Shown here piece after piece: positions 1 to 7,975 of a stretch of 64,000 nt of DNA. The notes below the pieces were generated by a model, which was not told the DNA's origin, made no database searches, and saw nothing but the letters and a program-made list of their open reading frames with translations. Source of the DNA: Leptospira neocaledonica (GTDB taxonomy: Bacteria > Spirochaetota > Leptospiria > Leptospirales > Leptospiraceae); contig NZ_NPEA01000007.1 of the NCBI RefSeq assembly GCF_002812205.1, positions 257,442 through 321,441 on the forward strand, in the 5' to 3' direction. How positions within the stretch are numbered: position 1 is the stretch's first letter; every line of letters starts with the position of its first letter. The position numbers and the translations under genes are program-made.

Positions 1-1
1 T

Positions 2-1225
2 GCGATCTTGTTGGATACCCAAGGTCCGGAAATTCGGACTGGCGATCTGCAAGTCGATCATTTGGATCTGAAAGTAGGAGAGTCTTTTACCTTTCATATT
101 ATCCCGGGGGAAGAATCCGAGGAACAATCTGTTTTTGTAAATTATAGGGACATCGTAAAAGATCTGAAAATCGGAGATAGGGTCACTGTAGATAACGGTT
201 TGATCAATCTTGTGGTGGAAGAAATCCAAGAAACCGCTTTGAAATGTAAGGTGGTGGACGGTGGTAAATTAGGTTCTCGTAAACATATCAATCTTCCGGG
301 GATTCGTGTAAACTTACCTTCTATCACTCAAAAAGACCAAAAAGATATTCTTTTTGGTTTGGAAGAAGATGTAGATTTTATTGCACTTTCTTTCGTTCGT
401 TCTGCGGAAGACATCCATCAACTTCGTAAGATTATCGAAGAAAATAACGGACACACTGACATTATTGCAAAGATCGAAGACCAAGAAGCAGTTAAGAACA
501 TGTTAGAAATTGTAGAAGCTGCTGATGGAGTGATGGTGGCGAGGGGAGATCTTGGAGTCGAGCTTCCTATTGAGGAACTTCCACTGATCCAACGTGCTAT
601 TATCAAAGAATGTGCGATCAAAGGGAAGAGAGTGATTGTTGCGACTCACCTTTTGGAATCCATGATTAATAATCCTTCTCCAACTCGCGCGGAAGTTACA
701 GACGTTGCAAACGCAGTTTTTGAGGAAGCGGATGCAATCATGTTATCCGGTGAAACTGCTGCAGGAAAATTTCCCGTTCGTTGTGTGGATATGCTTCATA
801 AAATTTCTGAAAGGGTGGAGAAGGCGCCGGGCCTTGGTTACGTTTTGGAAAGAGTTCCTTCCAATAAAAAGGAAGAAATGGCTAGATCGGCCGCGATGCT
901 TTCGGATTCCATCAAATCGCCTGCAATTATAGTGATTACTAGGAGAGGAACTACTGCTTTGAACGTTGCCTCCTTCCATCCTAGGTTTCCACTTATCTAT
1001 GCTTTCACAAATATGACTACTGTCCGTCGTAAACTTTGGCTAACCCGAAGTGTGATTCCGTACCGGATCGATTTTTCCAGTGACCCGGAAAAGACGATCA
1101 AACTAGCGATTGAGACTTTGAAGTCAAGCGGTCGGGTGAAGGACGGAGATCAGGTGGTGATCTTGTCGGATATTATTGCGGGTGCGGACAGGGTGGAGAC
1201 GATCCAGATTCGAGAGGTGAAGTAA
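2..1225 (+). CDS. pyk: Pyruvate kinase (5' end outside window)
   Basis: Converts phosphoenolpyruvate and ADP to pyruvate and ATP in the last step of glycolysis, in the cytoplasm. The reading frame is open from base 2, so the N-terminal strand of the TIM barrel is missing and about 407 residues are visible. The family signatures are present: [11 protein letters not shown] near the visible start, the catalytic-lysine motif IIAKIE, the metal/substrate motif [13 protein letters not shown], and the [15 protein letters not shown] and [11 protein letters not shown] stretches. An alpha/beta C-terminal domain follows and ends in REVK. The usual ATQMLESM reads ATHLLESM here. A hairpin lies just after the stop. 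Identification is secure; only the start is unseen. Confidence 0.97.
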   Translation, partial: AILLDTQGPEIRTGDLQVDHLDLKVGESFTFHIIPGEESEEQSVFVNYRDIVKDLKIGDRVTVDNGLINLVVEEIQETALKCKVVDGGKLGSRKHINLPGIRVNLPSITQKDQKDILFGLEEDVDFIALSFVRSAEDIHQLRKIIEENNGHTDIIAKIEDQEAVKNMLEIVEAADGVMVARGDLGVELPIEELPLIQRAIIKECAIKGKRVIVATHLLESMINNPSPTRAEVTDVANAVFEEADAIMLSGETAAGKFPVRCVDMLHKISERVEKAPGLGYVLERVPSNKKEEMARSAAMLSDSIKSPAIIVITRRGTTALNVASFHPRFPLIYAFTNMTTVRRKLWLTRSVIPYRIDFSSDPEKTIKLAIETLKSSGRVKDGDQVVILSDIIAGADRVETIQIREVK

Positions 1226-1237
1226 GGTTTGGTAGGA

Positions 1238-1257
1238 ACTCCAGACTATTCTGGAGT
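1238..1257. terminator. Hairpin between convergent genes
   Basis: ACTCCAGA, a 4-base loop and TCTGGAGT form a perfect 8-bp stem. It sits 12 bases after the pyk stop and overlaps the last codons of the convergent minus-strand gene. There is no strong T-run, so it is a possible bidirectional or weak terminator. The left arm is part of a GGTAGGAACTCC motif that recurs in the first 14 kb. Confidence 0.4.
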
Positions 1258-1518
1258 ATCCTCGATCTCCTGGTTCAGTAATTTTAGGACCCAATCCTGA
1301 AGCCCTAGGCTTTGGAAGGCTTCAATTATCATTCCAGTGTAACTGATAGAAGATTGTAATCTTTCAAAGCTCAGTCGAACCTGCAGCTTTTTGATCTGTA
1401 AATAGAGTCTGAGTTCTTCTTTACTCATTTTGGAAGGGTCTTTCCAAGGAGTATAGTCTTCTCCGGATAGAGGGTTTAGGGAGAAGATTATACTTTCTTT
1501 GTTTTGAGTCTTACTCAT
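1246..1518 (-). CDS. Small hypothetical protein, third gene of YqjD/YqjE-like operon
   Basis: A 90-residue protein with no recognised domain. It is hydrophilic, with a helical middle (KEELRLYLQIKKLQVRLSFERLQ) and no signal peptide or membrane segment. It is the last gene of a minus-strand trio with the same order as the E. coli yqjD-yqjE-yqjK group: DUF883-like protein, DUF1469-like membrane protein, small polar protein. It starts 22 bases after its upstream neighbour. Sequence similarity to YqjK is not evident by eye, so only the position suggests that role. Confidence 0.7.
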   Translation of the reverse strand: MSKTQNKESIIFSLNPLSGEDYTPWKDPSKMSKEELRLYLQIKKLQVRLSFERLQSSISYTGMIIEAFQSLGLQDWVLKLLNQEIEDTPE

Positions 1519-1540
1519 GGGTTAGGAGTTCCTTCCACTT

Positions 1541-1924
1541 TTATGCCTTAAGCTTCCGAATAAGGGCGAAGACGCCTGTTAAGGAAATAAAAAGGCAGAG
1601 TCCTCCTGTTCCAAGGGCTGCAGGCAACGGATCACCTTCAAATTGCCTTTGCAAAAAGAGGAAAAAGGCGGCCAGAAAAAATAATACACTTAAACTAATG
1701 AAAAAAAGAGTGATCCGAAAGAATATATAGGCCTGGATACCTAGAACAATCTTCTCAGTTGCTATTTTTTTTGCGTAGAGAATAAGAGTTTCGAAATATT
1801 CTGCGATTGAATTAATGAAAGCAAGCAGGTGTTCCTTCAGTTCGAAACTTGAAAATGAAGTCTCCTCCTGCTTTTCGGTATTTTCGTAAGGAATTTCTTC
1901 TGAATCCGTTCTTTTAGCGGTCAA
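1541..1924 (-). CDS. YqjE-like membrane protein (phage-holin superfamily 6 / DUF1469-like)
   Basis: A 127-residue protein with a charged N-terminus of about 35 residues, an amphipathic stretch, and two adjacent membrane helices (about residues 65-90 and 97-118) separated by a short polar loop, ending in a basic tail IRKLKA. This is the layout of the YqjE/DUF1469 family, whose members accompany ElaB/YqjD ribosome- and membrane-associated proteins. It lies between a DUF883-like gene upstream and a small polar gene downstream, probably in one operon. The assignment rests on architecture and context; no catalytic residues exist in this family. Confidence 0.7.
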   Translation of the reverse strand: MTAKRTDSEEIPYENTEKQEETSFSSFELKEHLLAFINSIAEYFETLILYAKKIATEKIVLGIQAYIFFRITLFFISLSVLFFLAAFFLFLQRQFEGDPLPAALGTGGLCLFISLTGVFALIRKLKA

Positions 1925-1939
1925 TGGATAATTTCCGTA

Positions 1940-2218
1940 TTATTTTCTTCGACCGATAAGCATTCCAATAATCACGCCTATCCCGACTCCAACTCCTAAT
2001 CCGATCAAAGTTGCTTTTTGTGGGTTTTCTTTAATGTAAGTTCCCGTTTGATCGATAATTTGTTTGGCTTTTTCGCTAGTTTCGCCAGTTACTTGTTTTA
2101 ATTTTTCCTTTAGATCAGATACGTGTTCCAAATACTCCTCCCGGGCCTTACCTGTAATTTGTTTGGCCTTATCTTTTAAAATTTGGAGTTCTTCGCTTAG
2201 ATTATCACCTTTAGACAT
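1940..2218 (-). CDS. YqjD/ElaB-like DUF883 protein
   Basis: A 92-residue protein. The first 65 residues form a charged amphipathic helix with repeated KAKQ...G segments. It ends in one glycine-rich membrane helix ([17 protein letters not shown]) followed by RRK. This matches the DUF883 (YqjD/ElaB) plan: C-tail-anchored inner-membrane proteins that in E. coli bind ribosomes in stationary phase. It could also be called a YtxH-like protein, which has a similar composition. It is the first gene of the minus-strand trio, and the following gene starts 16 bases after its stop. Confidence 0.75.
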   Translation of the reverse strand: MSKGDNLSEELQILKDKAKQITGKAREEYLEHVSDLKEKLKQVTGETSEKAKQIIDQTGTYIKENPQKATLIGLGVGVGIGVIIGMLIGRRK

Positions 2219-2423
2219 AAGAACGCCCTCCAGATACTTTTATGTTAGTATAGCTCATCAATTTCAAGAATTTTACACCTTGAAATCATTCAATCGTAAA
2301 AATTAAGGACTTTAAATTTGACCGTAGGGATAAATAAGTCGATATATTAGGTCTAGCCGGCAAACGGATAGAAATCGAAGCGAAAACCATTCCAGTCTAT
2401 GCAAGGTAAAAAGGGGATGGCAT

Positions 2424-2837
2424 ATGAATTTAATATCTAAAATAGCTAAGATACGAAGAACTCAAAGACAGAGAATATACAATAGGGCTTACCGCCAGGC
2501 ACTGAAACATTTGAAGCGAGAGTTTAAGGCAGAAGCTGATCGTCATGCGCAAGCCGAGAAAGAATTAGAGAAATATTACCGGAAAGATGTGGATAGCGAG
2601 GCTAAAAAAACCCGCAAGAAGATCCAAGAATTAGAGAATTATAAACTTCTTCTTGAAAGGAAGGAAATGGAAATTGAATCTAAGCTTGCTTTCCTAAACG
2701 ATCAGTTGCACAAAATCGAAGAGTTAAAAGCCAGAATGGACGGGGCCGTCAATTTAATGGCACGCGCAGGATCTCTTTCAAATGGCGCTATCGATGACGC
2801 AGAGAAGATCAAACAAGCTCTGAAGAAAGTGCTCTAA
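2424..2837 (+). CDS. Hypothetical coiled-coil protein
   Basis: A 137-residue, strongly charged, Lys/Glu/Arg-rich protein predicted to be nearly all helical. Heptad-like stretches run through most of it (about residues 30-110), and there is no membrane segment or signal peptide. The N-terminus is very basic (IAKIRRTQRQRIYNRAYR). AGGGG-type purines lie shortly before the ATG. It is followed after 12 bases by the pterin dehydratase gene, so the two may be cotranscribed. No family is recognised; a structural or nucleic-acid-binding role is only a guess from charge. Confidence 0.7.
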   Translation: MNLISKIAKIRRTQRQRIYNRAYRQALKHLKREFKAEADRHAQAEKELEKYYRKDVDSEAKKTRKKIQELENYKLLLERKEMEIESKLAFLNDQLHKIEELKARMDGAVNLMARAGSLSNGAIDDAEKIKQALKKVL

Positions 2838-2849
2838 TTCTGAGATTCT

Positions 2850-3155
2850 ATGAATAATTCTCCGGTTCCTCTTTCAATAGAGCAAATTAGGAAGGAACTC
2901 CCAACCACTTGGGAAATAACTACAGCAGATAATGTTCCAAAGATTGTAAGAATATATAAATTATCTCAATATCTAGATGGAATTAGAGTTGTAACAGCTA
3001 TAGCAAATCTTGCAAATAATATGGATCACCATCCAGACATTTTTCTCTCCTATAGTTCTGTCCAAATAGAACTTTATACCCATAGCTTAAAAGGATTATC
3101 CAATCTCGATTTACAATTTGCTCTCAATGCCGAAAATCTTTTAAGTAATCTTTGA
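2850..3155 (+). CDS. 4a-hydroxytetrahydrobiopterin dehydratase family (PCD/DCoH)
   Basis: A 101-residue protein of the usual length for the family. It shows the diagnostic MDHHPDI motif (two catalytic histidines) and the downstream THSLKGLSNLD motif, where the third active-site histidine lies. The family dehydrates 4a-hydroxytetrahydrobiopterin to recycle the cofactor of aromatic amino acid hydroxylases; some bacterial members act in molybdopterin-related or unknown roles. No hydroxylase lies next to it, so the physiological substrate is unclear. It sits 12 bases after the coiled-coil gene. Confidence 0.9.
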   Translation: MNNSPVPLSIEQIRKELPTTWEITTADNVPKIVRIYKLSQYLDGIRVVTAIANLANNMDHHPDIFLSYSSVQIELYTHSLKGLSNLDLQFALNAENLLSNL

Positions 3156-3184
3156 TATAAAACTGAATTGTTAATTAAGATTTT

Positions 3185-3733
3185 TTAAGCAATTTTCGGT
3201 CCGTGAGGGTTTTTTCTTTTTACTCGAAAGTCTGATTTCACCAATTGATATTCTAAGATCTTCAGTTCTCGGAAAAAGATCCTAGAATCAAAATTTGTAT
3301 GTAGTACAGTTTTTATTCGCCAGATTACTTTTCCCGCATTTGAAAAACCTGCAGATTTATATTCTTCCAAAAGTAGTACAAATAAATAGCACGTTGAAAC
3401 CCCTTGGCTAATAGCAAGAGTTCTAAGTTGAATCCAATCTTCCGGTCTTGGTCTGAAGTTGAACTTTATATATCTATTATCTTTTGATCTTCCTCGAATG
3501 TTTTGATATTTGGTGTATGCGGATTCAGAATTAAGATGTTTATTTGAATAAAAACTTTTTCGCTGACTCGTAAGTAATTTTCTTAGTAAATAATTGATGC
3601 CTTGTCTACGAATGTATTTTGCTAGGTGTGGCGGGATCAGAAGTGTGGAGACTTTGCGTTTCTTTTTAATAATACCTTCTAAGGAGATATTTTGGGAAAA
3701 GGATCGGTGAAATGTATGTTTAATTTTTTCCAT
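3185..3733 (-). CDS. DUF1564 family protein
   Basis: A 182-residue protein with the features of the Leptospira-restricted DUF1564 family: a STLLIPPHLAKYI-like opening motif at about residue 30, a basic middle section, and the RPRPEDWIQLRTLAISQGVS segment followed by LFVLLLEEYKS. Function is unknown. Members occur in many copies across Leptospira genomes. It is convergent with the PCD gene and stands alone on the minus strand. The protein is basic and lacks a signal peptide, so it is probably cytoplasmic. It is useful mainly as a taxonomic marker. Confidence 0.85.
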   Translation of the reverse strand: MEKIKHTFHRSFSQNISLEGIIKKKRKVSTLLIPPHLAKYIRRQGINYLLRKLLTSQRKSFYSNKHLNSESAYTKYQNIRGRSKDNRYIKFNFRPRPEDWIQLRTLAISQGVSTCYLFVLLLEEYKSAGFSNAGKVIWRIKTVLHTNFDSRIFFRELKILEYQLVKSDFRVKRKNPHGPKIA

Positions 3734-3891
3734 ATCGGAAACAGGTCTCGAAATGGAAAAAGGGAGTGAACTTTTTTACGGAGAGTGTAGGGATTAAATG
3801 AATAATAGATTTTTTTTGGGAAGGAACTCCGCAGAGAACCCGCTCTTAAAATACTTAAGAACGGATTTTCTATAATCTGAAGATAAAAGAT

Positions 3892-4617
3892 CTAATCTAA
3901 AATTACGATTCCCTCATAGTTGTCGGTAAATCTATAACCAATTCCCCAGATTGTCTCGATCCACTCAGGCTGGGCTGAATTTTTTTCGAGCTTGGAACGA
4001 ATTCTTTTAATATGGGAGTCGATCATTCGTTCAAATCCATCCCATTCCATTCCCCAGACTGCTTCTAATATCATTTCTCTTGAAAAAACTTTGCCGGGAG
4101 AAGTTGCCATCAATTGCAAAATATCAAATTCCTTCCGGGAAATATTGATCACCTGATCTTTCAGGGTGACTCTACGCCGAACCGGATCAATTTTCAGAGA
4201 TCCCCTGATGATTTCTCCCCCGCTTCCAATATTCGGTTTAATGCCAGCTTTTTTGTCCCATCTACGGAAGAATACATCTACTCTGGTTTTTAATTCTCTT
4301 ACGGAGAAAGGCTTCGTGATATAATCATCTGCTCCTAACTCAAGTCCCATTATTCTATCTATTTCTTCATTTCGGGCAGTAACTATAAAAATAGGGGTAT
4401 TCTCGTCAGATCGTCGCACGGTTCGACATACGTCCATCCCGTCAATGTCTGGTAAGGAAAGATCTAAAATTAAAAGGTCGGGGTGGTTTGCCTTATAGTA
4501 TTTAAGGCCCTCTTCGCCAGAAGTTTGAATGGTGGTTCGGTAATGAGCTGAATCCAATGACTTTCGTATTAAATTCCCGATGTCCGGATCATCTTCAATT
4601 ACCAGAATATTCTTCAT
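3892..4617 (-). CDS. OmpR/PhoB-family response regulator
   Basis: A 241-residue two-domain regulator. The N-terminal receiver domain begins [11 protein letters not shown] and carries the phospho-acceptor Asp in [14 protein letters not shown] and the conserved Lys in DDYITKPFS. The C-terminal winged-helix DNA-binding domain (about 140-235) ends in the typical [10 protein letters not shown]. The internal ATG at 4617 is preferred over an upstream one because a GAGG ribosome-binding site precedes it and the receiver fold starts there. No cognate histidine kinase lies beside it, so it is an orphan. Its upstream region contains the 12-bp palindrome GTTAAATTTAAC at 4640-4651. Confidence 0.95.
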   Translation of the reverse strand: MKNILVIEDDPDIGNLIRKSLDSAHYRTTIQTSGEEGLKYYKANHPDLLILDLSLPDIDGMDVCRTVRRSDENTPIFIVTARNEEIDRIMGLELGADDYITKPFSVRELKTRVDVFFRRWDKKAGIKPNIGSGGEIIRGSLKIDPVRRRVTLKDQVINISRKEFDILQLMATSPGKVFSREMILEAVWGMEWDGFERMIDSHIKRIRSKLEKNSAQPEWIETIWGIGYRFTDNYEGIVILD

Positions 4618-4639
4618 AAGCGCCTCAGGTGTATTGGAT

Positions 4640-4651
4640 GTTAAATTTAAC
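4640..4651. promoter_or_regulatory. Perfect 12-bp palindrome upstream of response regulator
   Basis: GTTAAATTTAAC lies about 22 bases upstream of the response-regulator start. An ATTACAAC/ATTGTAAC inverted pair follows further upstream. It could be an operator for autoregulation; this is inferred only from symmetry and position. Confidence 0.3.
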
Positions 4652-4843
4652 CTCATTACAACATATTATTCCCACCAAAATTGTAACATAGCAAAAAATG
4701 GGATTTTAAATGTATTGATTGAAAAACAAAAATTCGAAAAATGCTTTATGTTTGCCGTTTTTGAAGGTTTTGCTGTTTATCTTTAATGGCATTTCCAGAG
4801 AATTCTTATTTCTTAATGTGAAAAGTCTGGTTTTGGACAGTTT

Positions 4844-5284
4844 ATGAAATATAGTAACCCTTCTTTCCCCCGGAGTTGGGCTCTCATTGCGGTTTCGGAA
4901 CCTGGATTGGATGTTCACGAAGTCACTCGAACTCTTGGAATTCGACCGGACTTGTCGGTAAATAAAGGAGTTCCTGCCATTTCCGGAAAATCTGTAGCTT
5001 CTTCTTTGTGGCAAATCCACTCCAAGAGAGATGCAAGCTCTCCCCTGGAAGATCATATCCAAGAATTATTGGAAAGAATCGCTCCGCACCGCAAAGAATT
5101 TCAAAGTTTTTGCGAAAAACATAATGTCGTACTATATTGTTCTGTTGAATTTAATAACGGTAATATGGAAGAAACTACATTGAGCGCTAGGACTCTTTTG
5201 CTGCTCGGAAATCTTAGATTAAAATTATCCTTTCATGCTTGGAATGTTCCGGAAAGAAGAAGAAGGTCAGAGGACCAGAATTAA
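4844..5284 (+). CDS. DUF4279 family protein
   Basis: A 146-residue protein matching the DUF4279 pattern: an N-terminal beta strand, then EVTRTLGIRPDLSVNKG, a central LWQIHSK, and LEDHIQELLERIAPHRKEF, followed by a second beta/alpha unit. Family function is unknown; members are often linked to toxin-immunity or housekeeping contexts. No signal peptide. The gene's last 18 bases overlap the end of the convergent minus-strand gene at 5267. The C-terminus is very basic (ERRRRSEDQN), possibly because the frame runs a little beyond the domain. Confidence 0.8.
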   Translation: MKYSNPSFPRSWALIAVSEPGLDVHEVTRTLGIRPDLSVNKGVPAISGKSVASSLWQIHSKRDASSPLEDHIQELLERIAPHRKEFQSFCEKHNVVLYCSVEFNNGNMEETTLSARTLLLLGNLRLKLSFHAWNVPERRRRSEDQN

Positions 5285-5593
5285 TTCTTCTAAAGAGAAG
5301 GTTTTAATGTATTTTCGAATTGGAGGTCTAGGTTTTGAGAGAATTAACACTCGGTTCTTTTCACGTAGATCTAAGGCGTATTTGATTAGTTTCTCGATTA
5401 CTGGGAATGGCAACGTATCAAATTTAGATATTTCCAATTTTACATGGCGATTTGTTTCATAAAAAGCCATCGCCAAAACCGAATTCAACTCGCTCAATAC
5501 TTGATCGTTTACTTCGGAAAGAAGTGGTTCAATTTCTACAGCCTTTGGCTTTTTTCTTATTTCGAAAAAATTGTATTTTCGGGTATACTCCAC
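5267..5593 (-). CDS. Small STAS-like hypothetical protein
   Basis: A 108-residue protein with no clear family. The alternation of short strands and helices and the C-terminus ILSKPRPPIRKYIKTFSLEELILVL resemble the last part of STAS/anti-sigma-antagonist domains. The usual phosphorylatable Ser motif (DxSxVxxID) is not recognisable; the equivalent region reads KFDTLPFPVIEKL. It is divergent from epmA (55 bases between starts) and overlaps the DUF4279 gene tail. The function assignment is weak; the ORF itself is plausible because it fills the gap and uses an ATG. Confidence 0.5.
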   Translation of the reverse strand: MEYTRKYNFFEIRKKPKAVEIEPLLSEVNDQVLSELNSVLAMAFYETNRHVKLEISKFDTLPFPVIEKLIKYALDLREKNRVLILSKPRPPIRKYIKTFSLEELILVL

Positions 5594-5648
5594 TATCGTT
5601 TCCCTTTCTAAAGGATTAGTTTACTGTTTCGTAAGATCATATTCAAAG

Positions 5649-6593
5649 ATGAAGCTGAATAACTTAGAAATATTGTCATTTCGATCAAGATTTTTGCATG
5701 CTACGAGAACTTTTTTTCATGAAAAGGGATTCCTCGAGGTTGATACGCCCTCCTTGAAAAAAATTCCTGGAATGGAGCCTTATTTGGATCCATTTTTGGT
5801 AGGATCTCCGTCCGGTGAGGAGAAGGGGTACCTTATTACTTCCCCTGAATATTCTCTTAAACAAGCGTTATCTTTGGGAGCAGGAAAGGTATACGAAATT
5901 GCACATACCTTTCGCTCTGGGGAGAAAGGGAGTTCCTACCATACAGCCGAATTCCTCATGCTGGAATTTTATCAAGTAGGCGACGATTTGCACCAGGCAA
6001 TGAACCTTCTTGAAGAATTAATTCGATGGATTGCTAACGAACTGAGCCTCCCTCTTCCTGACAGGCCCTTTCAAAGAAAGTCAGTGAAGGAACTCCTCTT
6101 CGATTGGACAGGCATAACTTGGGACAGAGACTCGTTGGAACGAAAAATAGCCGAGTTGTCTTTGACAAATCTCTCTTTCGATTCCATGGAATATGAAGAC
6201 TGTTTTTTTTTAATATTCTTAAACTTATTGGAACCGAATTTCACTTCGGAATTCCAATTCATCTATGACTATCCTCCAGAAATGGCTGCTTTGTCTAGAA
6301 TTGAAGATGGGGTGGCTAAAAGATTCGAATTGTATTTCGGGAAAATAGAATTAGCTAACGCATTTTACGAGCTCTTGGACCCGATAGAACAGAAAGCTCG
6401 TTTTCAAAAAGAGCAAGAGCTGAGAAGAAAGTTAGGGAAGGAAGTTTTTCCTCTTCATGAGGAGTTCCTTCAGGCTTTGGAAAGAGGGATTCCCGAATGT
6501 TCAGGAATTTCGATTGGATTGGATCGTCTTCTAATGGTACTTTTAGGAAGGAACTCCCTCTCGGAAGTTAGCCCATATTGGCAAGAAATTTGA
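5649..6593 (+). CDS. epmA: EF-P--(R)-beta-lysine ligase EpmA (GenX/PoxA)
   Basis: A 314-residue class II aminoacyl-tRNA synthetase-like enzyme without an anticodon-binding domain, close in length to E. coli EpmA (325). Motif 2 is seen in YEIAHTFRSGEKGSSYHTAEFLMLEFYQ-like sequence and motif 3 in CSGISIGLDRLLM. A GELANAFYE-type segment, with the adenylate-site residues typical of lysyl synthetases, also appears. EpmA attaches beta-lysine (or lysine) to a lysine of translation factor EF-P. The start at 5649 is chosen because the aligned N-terminus begins there; a longer frame opens at 5571. efp and an aminomutase family gene lie about 33-36 kb away in this window. Confidence 0.92.
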   Translation: MKLNNLEILSFRSRFLHATRTFFHEKGFLEVDTPSLKKIPGMEPYLDPFLVGSPSGEEKGYLITSPEYSLKQALSLGAGKVYEIAHTFRSGEKGSSYHTAEFLMLEFYQVGDDLHQAMNLLEELIRWIANELSLPLPDRPFQRKSVKELLFDWTGITWDRDSLERKIAELSLTNLSFDSMEYEDCFFLIFLNLLEPNFTSEFQFIYDYPPEMAALSRIEDGVAKRFELYFGKIELANAFYELLDPIEQKARFQKEQELRRKLGKEVFPLHEEFLQALERGIPECSGISIGLDRLLMVLLGRNSLSEVSPYWQEI

Positions 6594-6783
6594 AAACGGT
6601 GGATTTTATTCTACTTTGACTTCATTTAGAATTAAGAAAGCGTCATGGATAGTTCGATAATGAATATAGGCCTCGCAAAACTTTTGTTGCACGGATTGTC
6701 TATCAAATTAACTTAAGATTCGACTTGCCTGAGAAGGGTTTTTAGAATGAAAAGATCCCTGGCCTTTAGTGCGGACGGAGAAT

Positions 6784-7785
6784 ATGACTAAGAAGCAGAA
6801 TTATTACGTCACTATAAAAGGCAAAAAATATGATCGGGGCCTGATTGAGTTGGCAGAGAAGGCTACCTCAGGTAAAAAAGACGGCCGTATTTCAATCGCA
6901 GATGCAAAAAAACTTCTTAATGCCGTAAAGGATAACAATACCTATACGGACATCGAAAAGAAAACGATGGAATATGTTCGTGAGAATTTTCAATTTACTA
7001 CAAAAGCTGACGAATGGTTTCGTACTGAAATTCGCAAATGGGCTGCAGAAAAATCTTCTCATACTAAATCTTCTCCGCAAGAGGAATACACTTCTCACGA
7101 TGAAGCGATTAGTCTCATGAGCTCTCAACACTCAGACGCACCTTATAGAGGATATATTCCGACACCTTCCGCAGGCCAGGCAAAAAAACAGAATCGTATT
7201 CCTGTTTTGGTCCTTTCTCTTATTATTCTCGGAGGCTTTGGAATAGGGATCTATTATGCCTTCCGTAACAACGGAAAAAAATCCGTCAGTCATACTCATA
7301 CGGAAGAAATTAAAGAAAGCAAACCTCCACAAGTTGAGGAGAAGAAGGAAACTTCTCCTTCCTCTTCGGAAAAAGAAGGTATTTTTGGCTTCTTTTCACA
7401 GAAACACGAATCTGCTAATTTTTCCGGAAAAGATGGGGAGCTTGCTTCTAAGATCCAATCTTCTCCTATCCTTTTTGATAAAAATGATATAAAAGTTCCC
7501 CAGTCTCAAAGAAGGATCTTGGATTCTCTTACTTTTCTTCTCAAAAAAAATTCGGACGTTAAGGCAGTTCTGATTGGACATGCTTCTTCCGAAGGAACTG
7601 AAGAGGTAAACCTGAAGGTCTCTCAACTTAGGGCCGAGATGGTGAGGGACTATTTACTTGGGAATGGCTTGGAAACTTCTCGTTTCATTTTGGAGGCGAA
7701 AGGTTCTCAGATAGTTTCTTCTCCAGAGGGGAAGAGACAAAGTCAGGAAAAAAACAGACGAGTGGACATCCTAATCGTTAAGTGA
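6784..7785 (+). CDS. OmpA-domain membrane-anchored protein
   Basis: A 333-residue protein with three parts. Residues 1-90 form a charged helical domain (KGKKYDRGLIELAEKATSGKK...). A polar linker leads to a single membrane helix at about 140-160 (IPVLVLSLIILGGFGIGIYY), and a Ser/Glu/Lys-rich linker follows. The C-terminal OmpA-like peptidoglycan-binding domain occupies about 235-333 (FDKNDIKVPQSQRRILDSL..., IGHASSEG, NRRVDILI). The topology places the first domain in the cytoplasm and the OmpA domain in the periplasm. The ATG at 6784 follows GGAG; a GTG at 6769 is the alternative start. It stands alone, probably bridging the inner membrane and the cell wall. Confidence 0.88.
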   Translation: MTKKQNYYVTIKGKKYDRGLIELAEKATSGKKDGRISIADAKKLLNAVKDNNTYTDIEKKTMEYVRENFQFTTKADEWFRTEIRKWAAEKSSHTKSSPQEEYTSHDEAISLMSSQHSDAPYRGYIPTPSAGQAKKQNRIPVLVLSLIILGGFGIGIYYAFRNNGKKSVSHTHTEEIKESKPPQVEEKKETSPSSSEKEGIFGFFSQKHESANFSGKDGELASKIQSSPILFDKNDIKVPQSQRRILDSLTFLLKKNSDVKAVLIGHASSEGTEEVNLKVSQLRAEMVRDYLLGNGLETSRFILEAKGSQIVSSPEGKRQSQEKNRRVDILIVK

Positions 7786-7975
7786 AAGGGGAATTATTTC
7801 CCGTTTCACTTTTCTACTTCAATTTCTGGTAGGAACTCCAGACATTTCTCTTTATTCTCCATCCAATCTAATAGTAAACGGATATTCCGTATTCTTAAAA
7901 TTGTCCTTTTGGCTGAAAAATCCTATACAAGCACCCCGACCCTAAGAGACGATGAAACCATCATCGGAGATGACA

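Noticed and set aside
743..979. Antisense ORF inside pyk and similar shadow frames in acnA, speD, speE and the kinases
   Set aside because: They lie fully inside strong genes in another frame, with no domain, ribosome site or independent support.
4706..5062. A 118-residue minus-strand ORF upstream of the response regulator
   Set aside because: It overlaps the DUF4279 gene antisense and has low-complexity basic sequence. The DUF4279 frame is the credible one.
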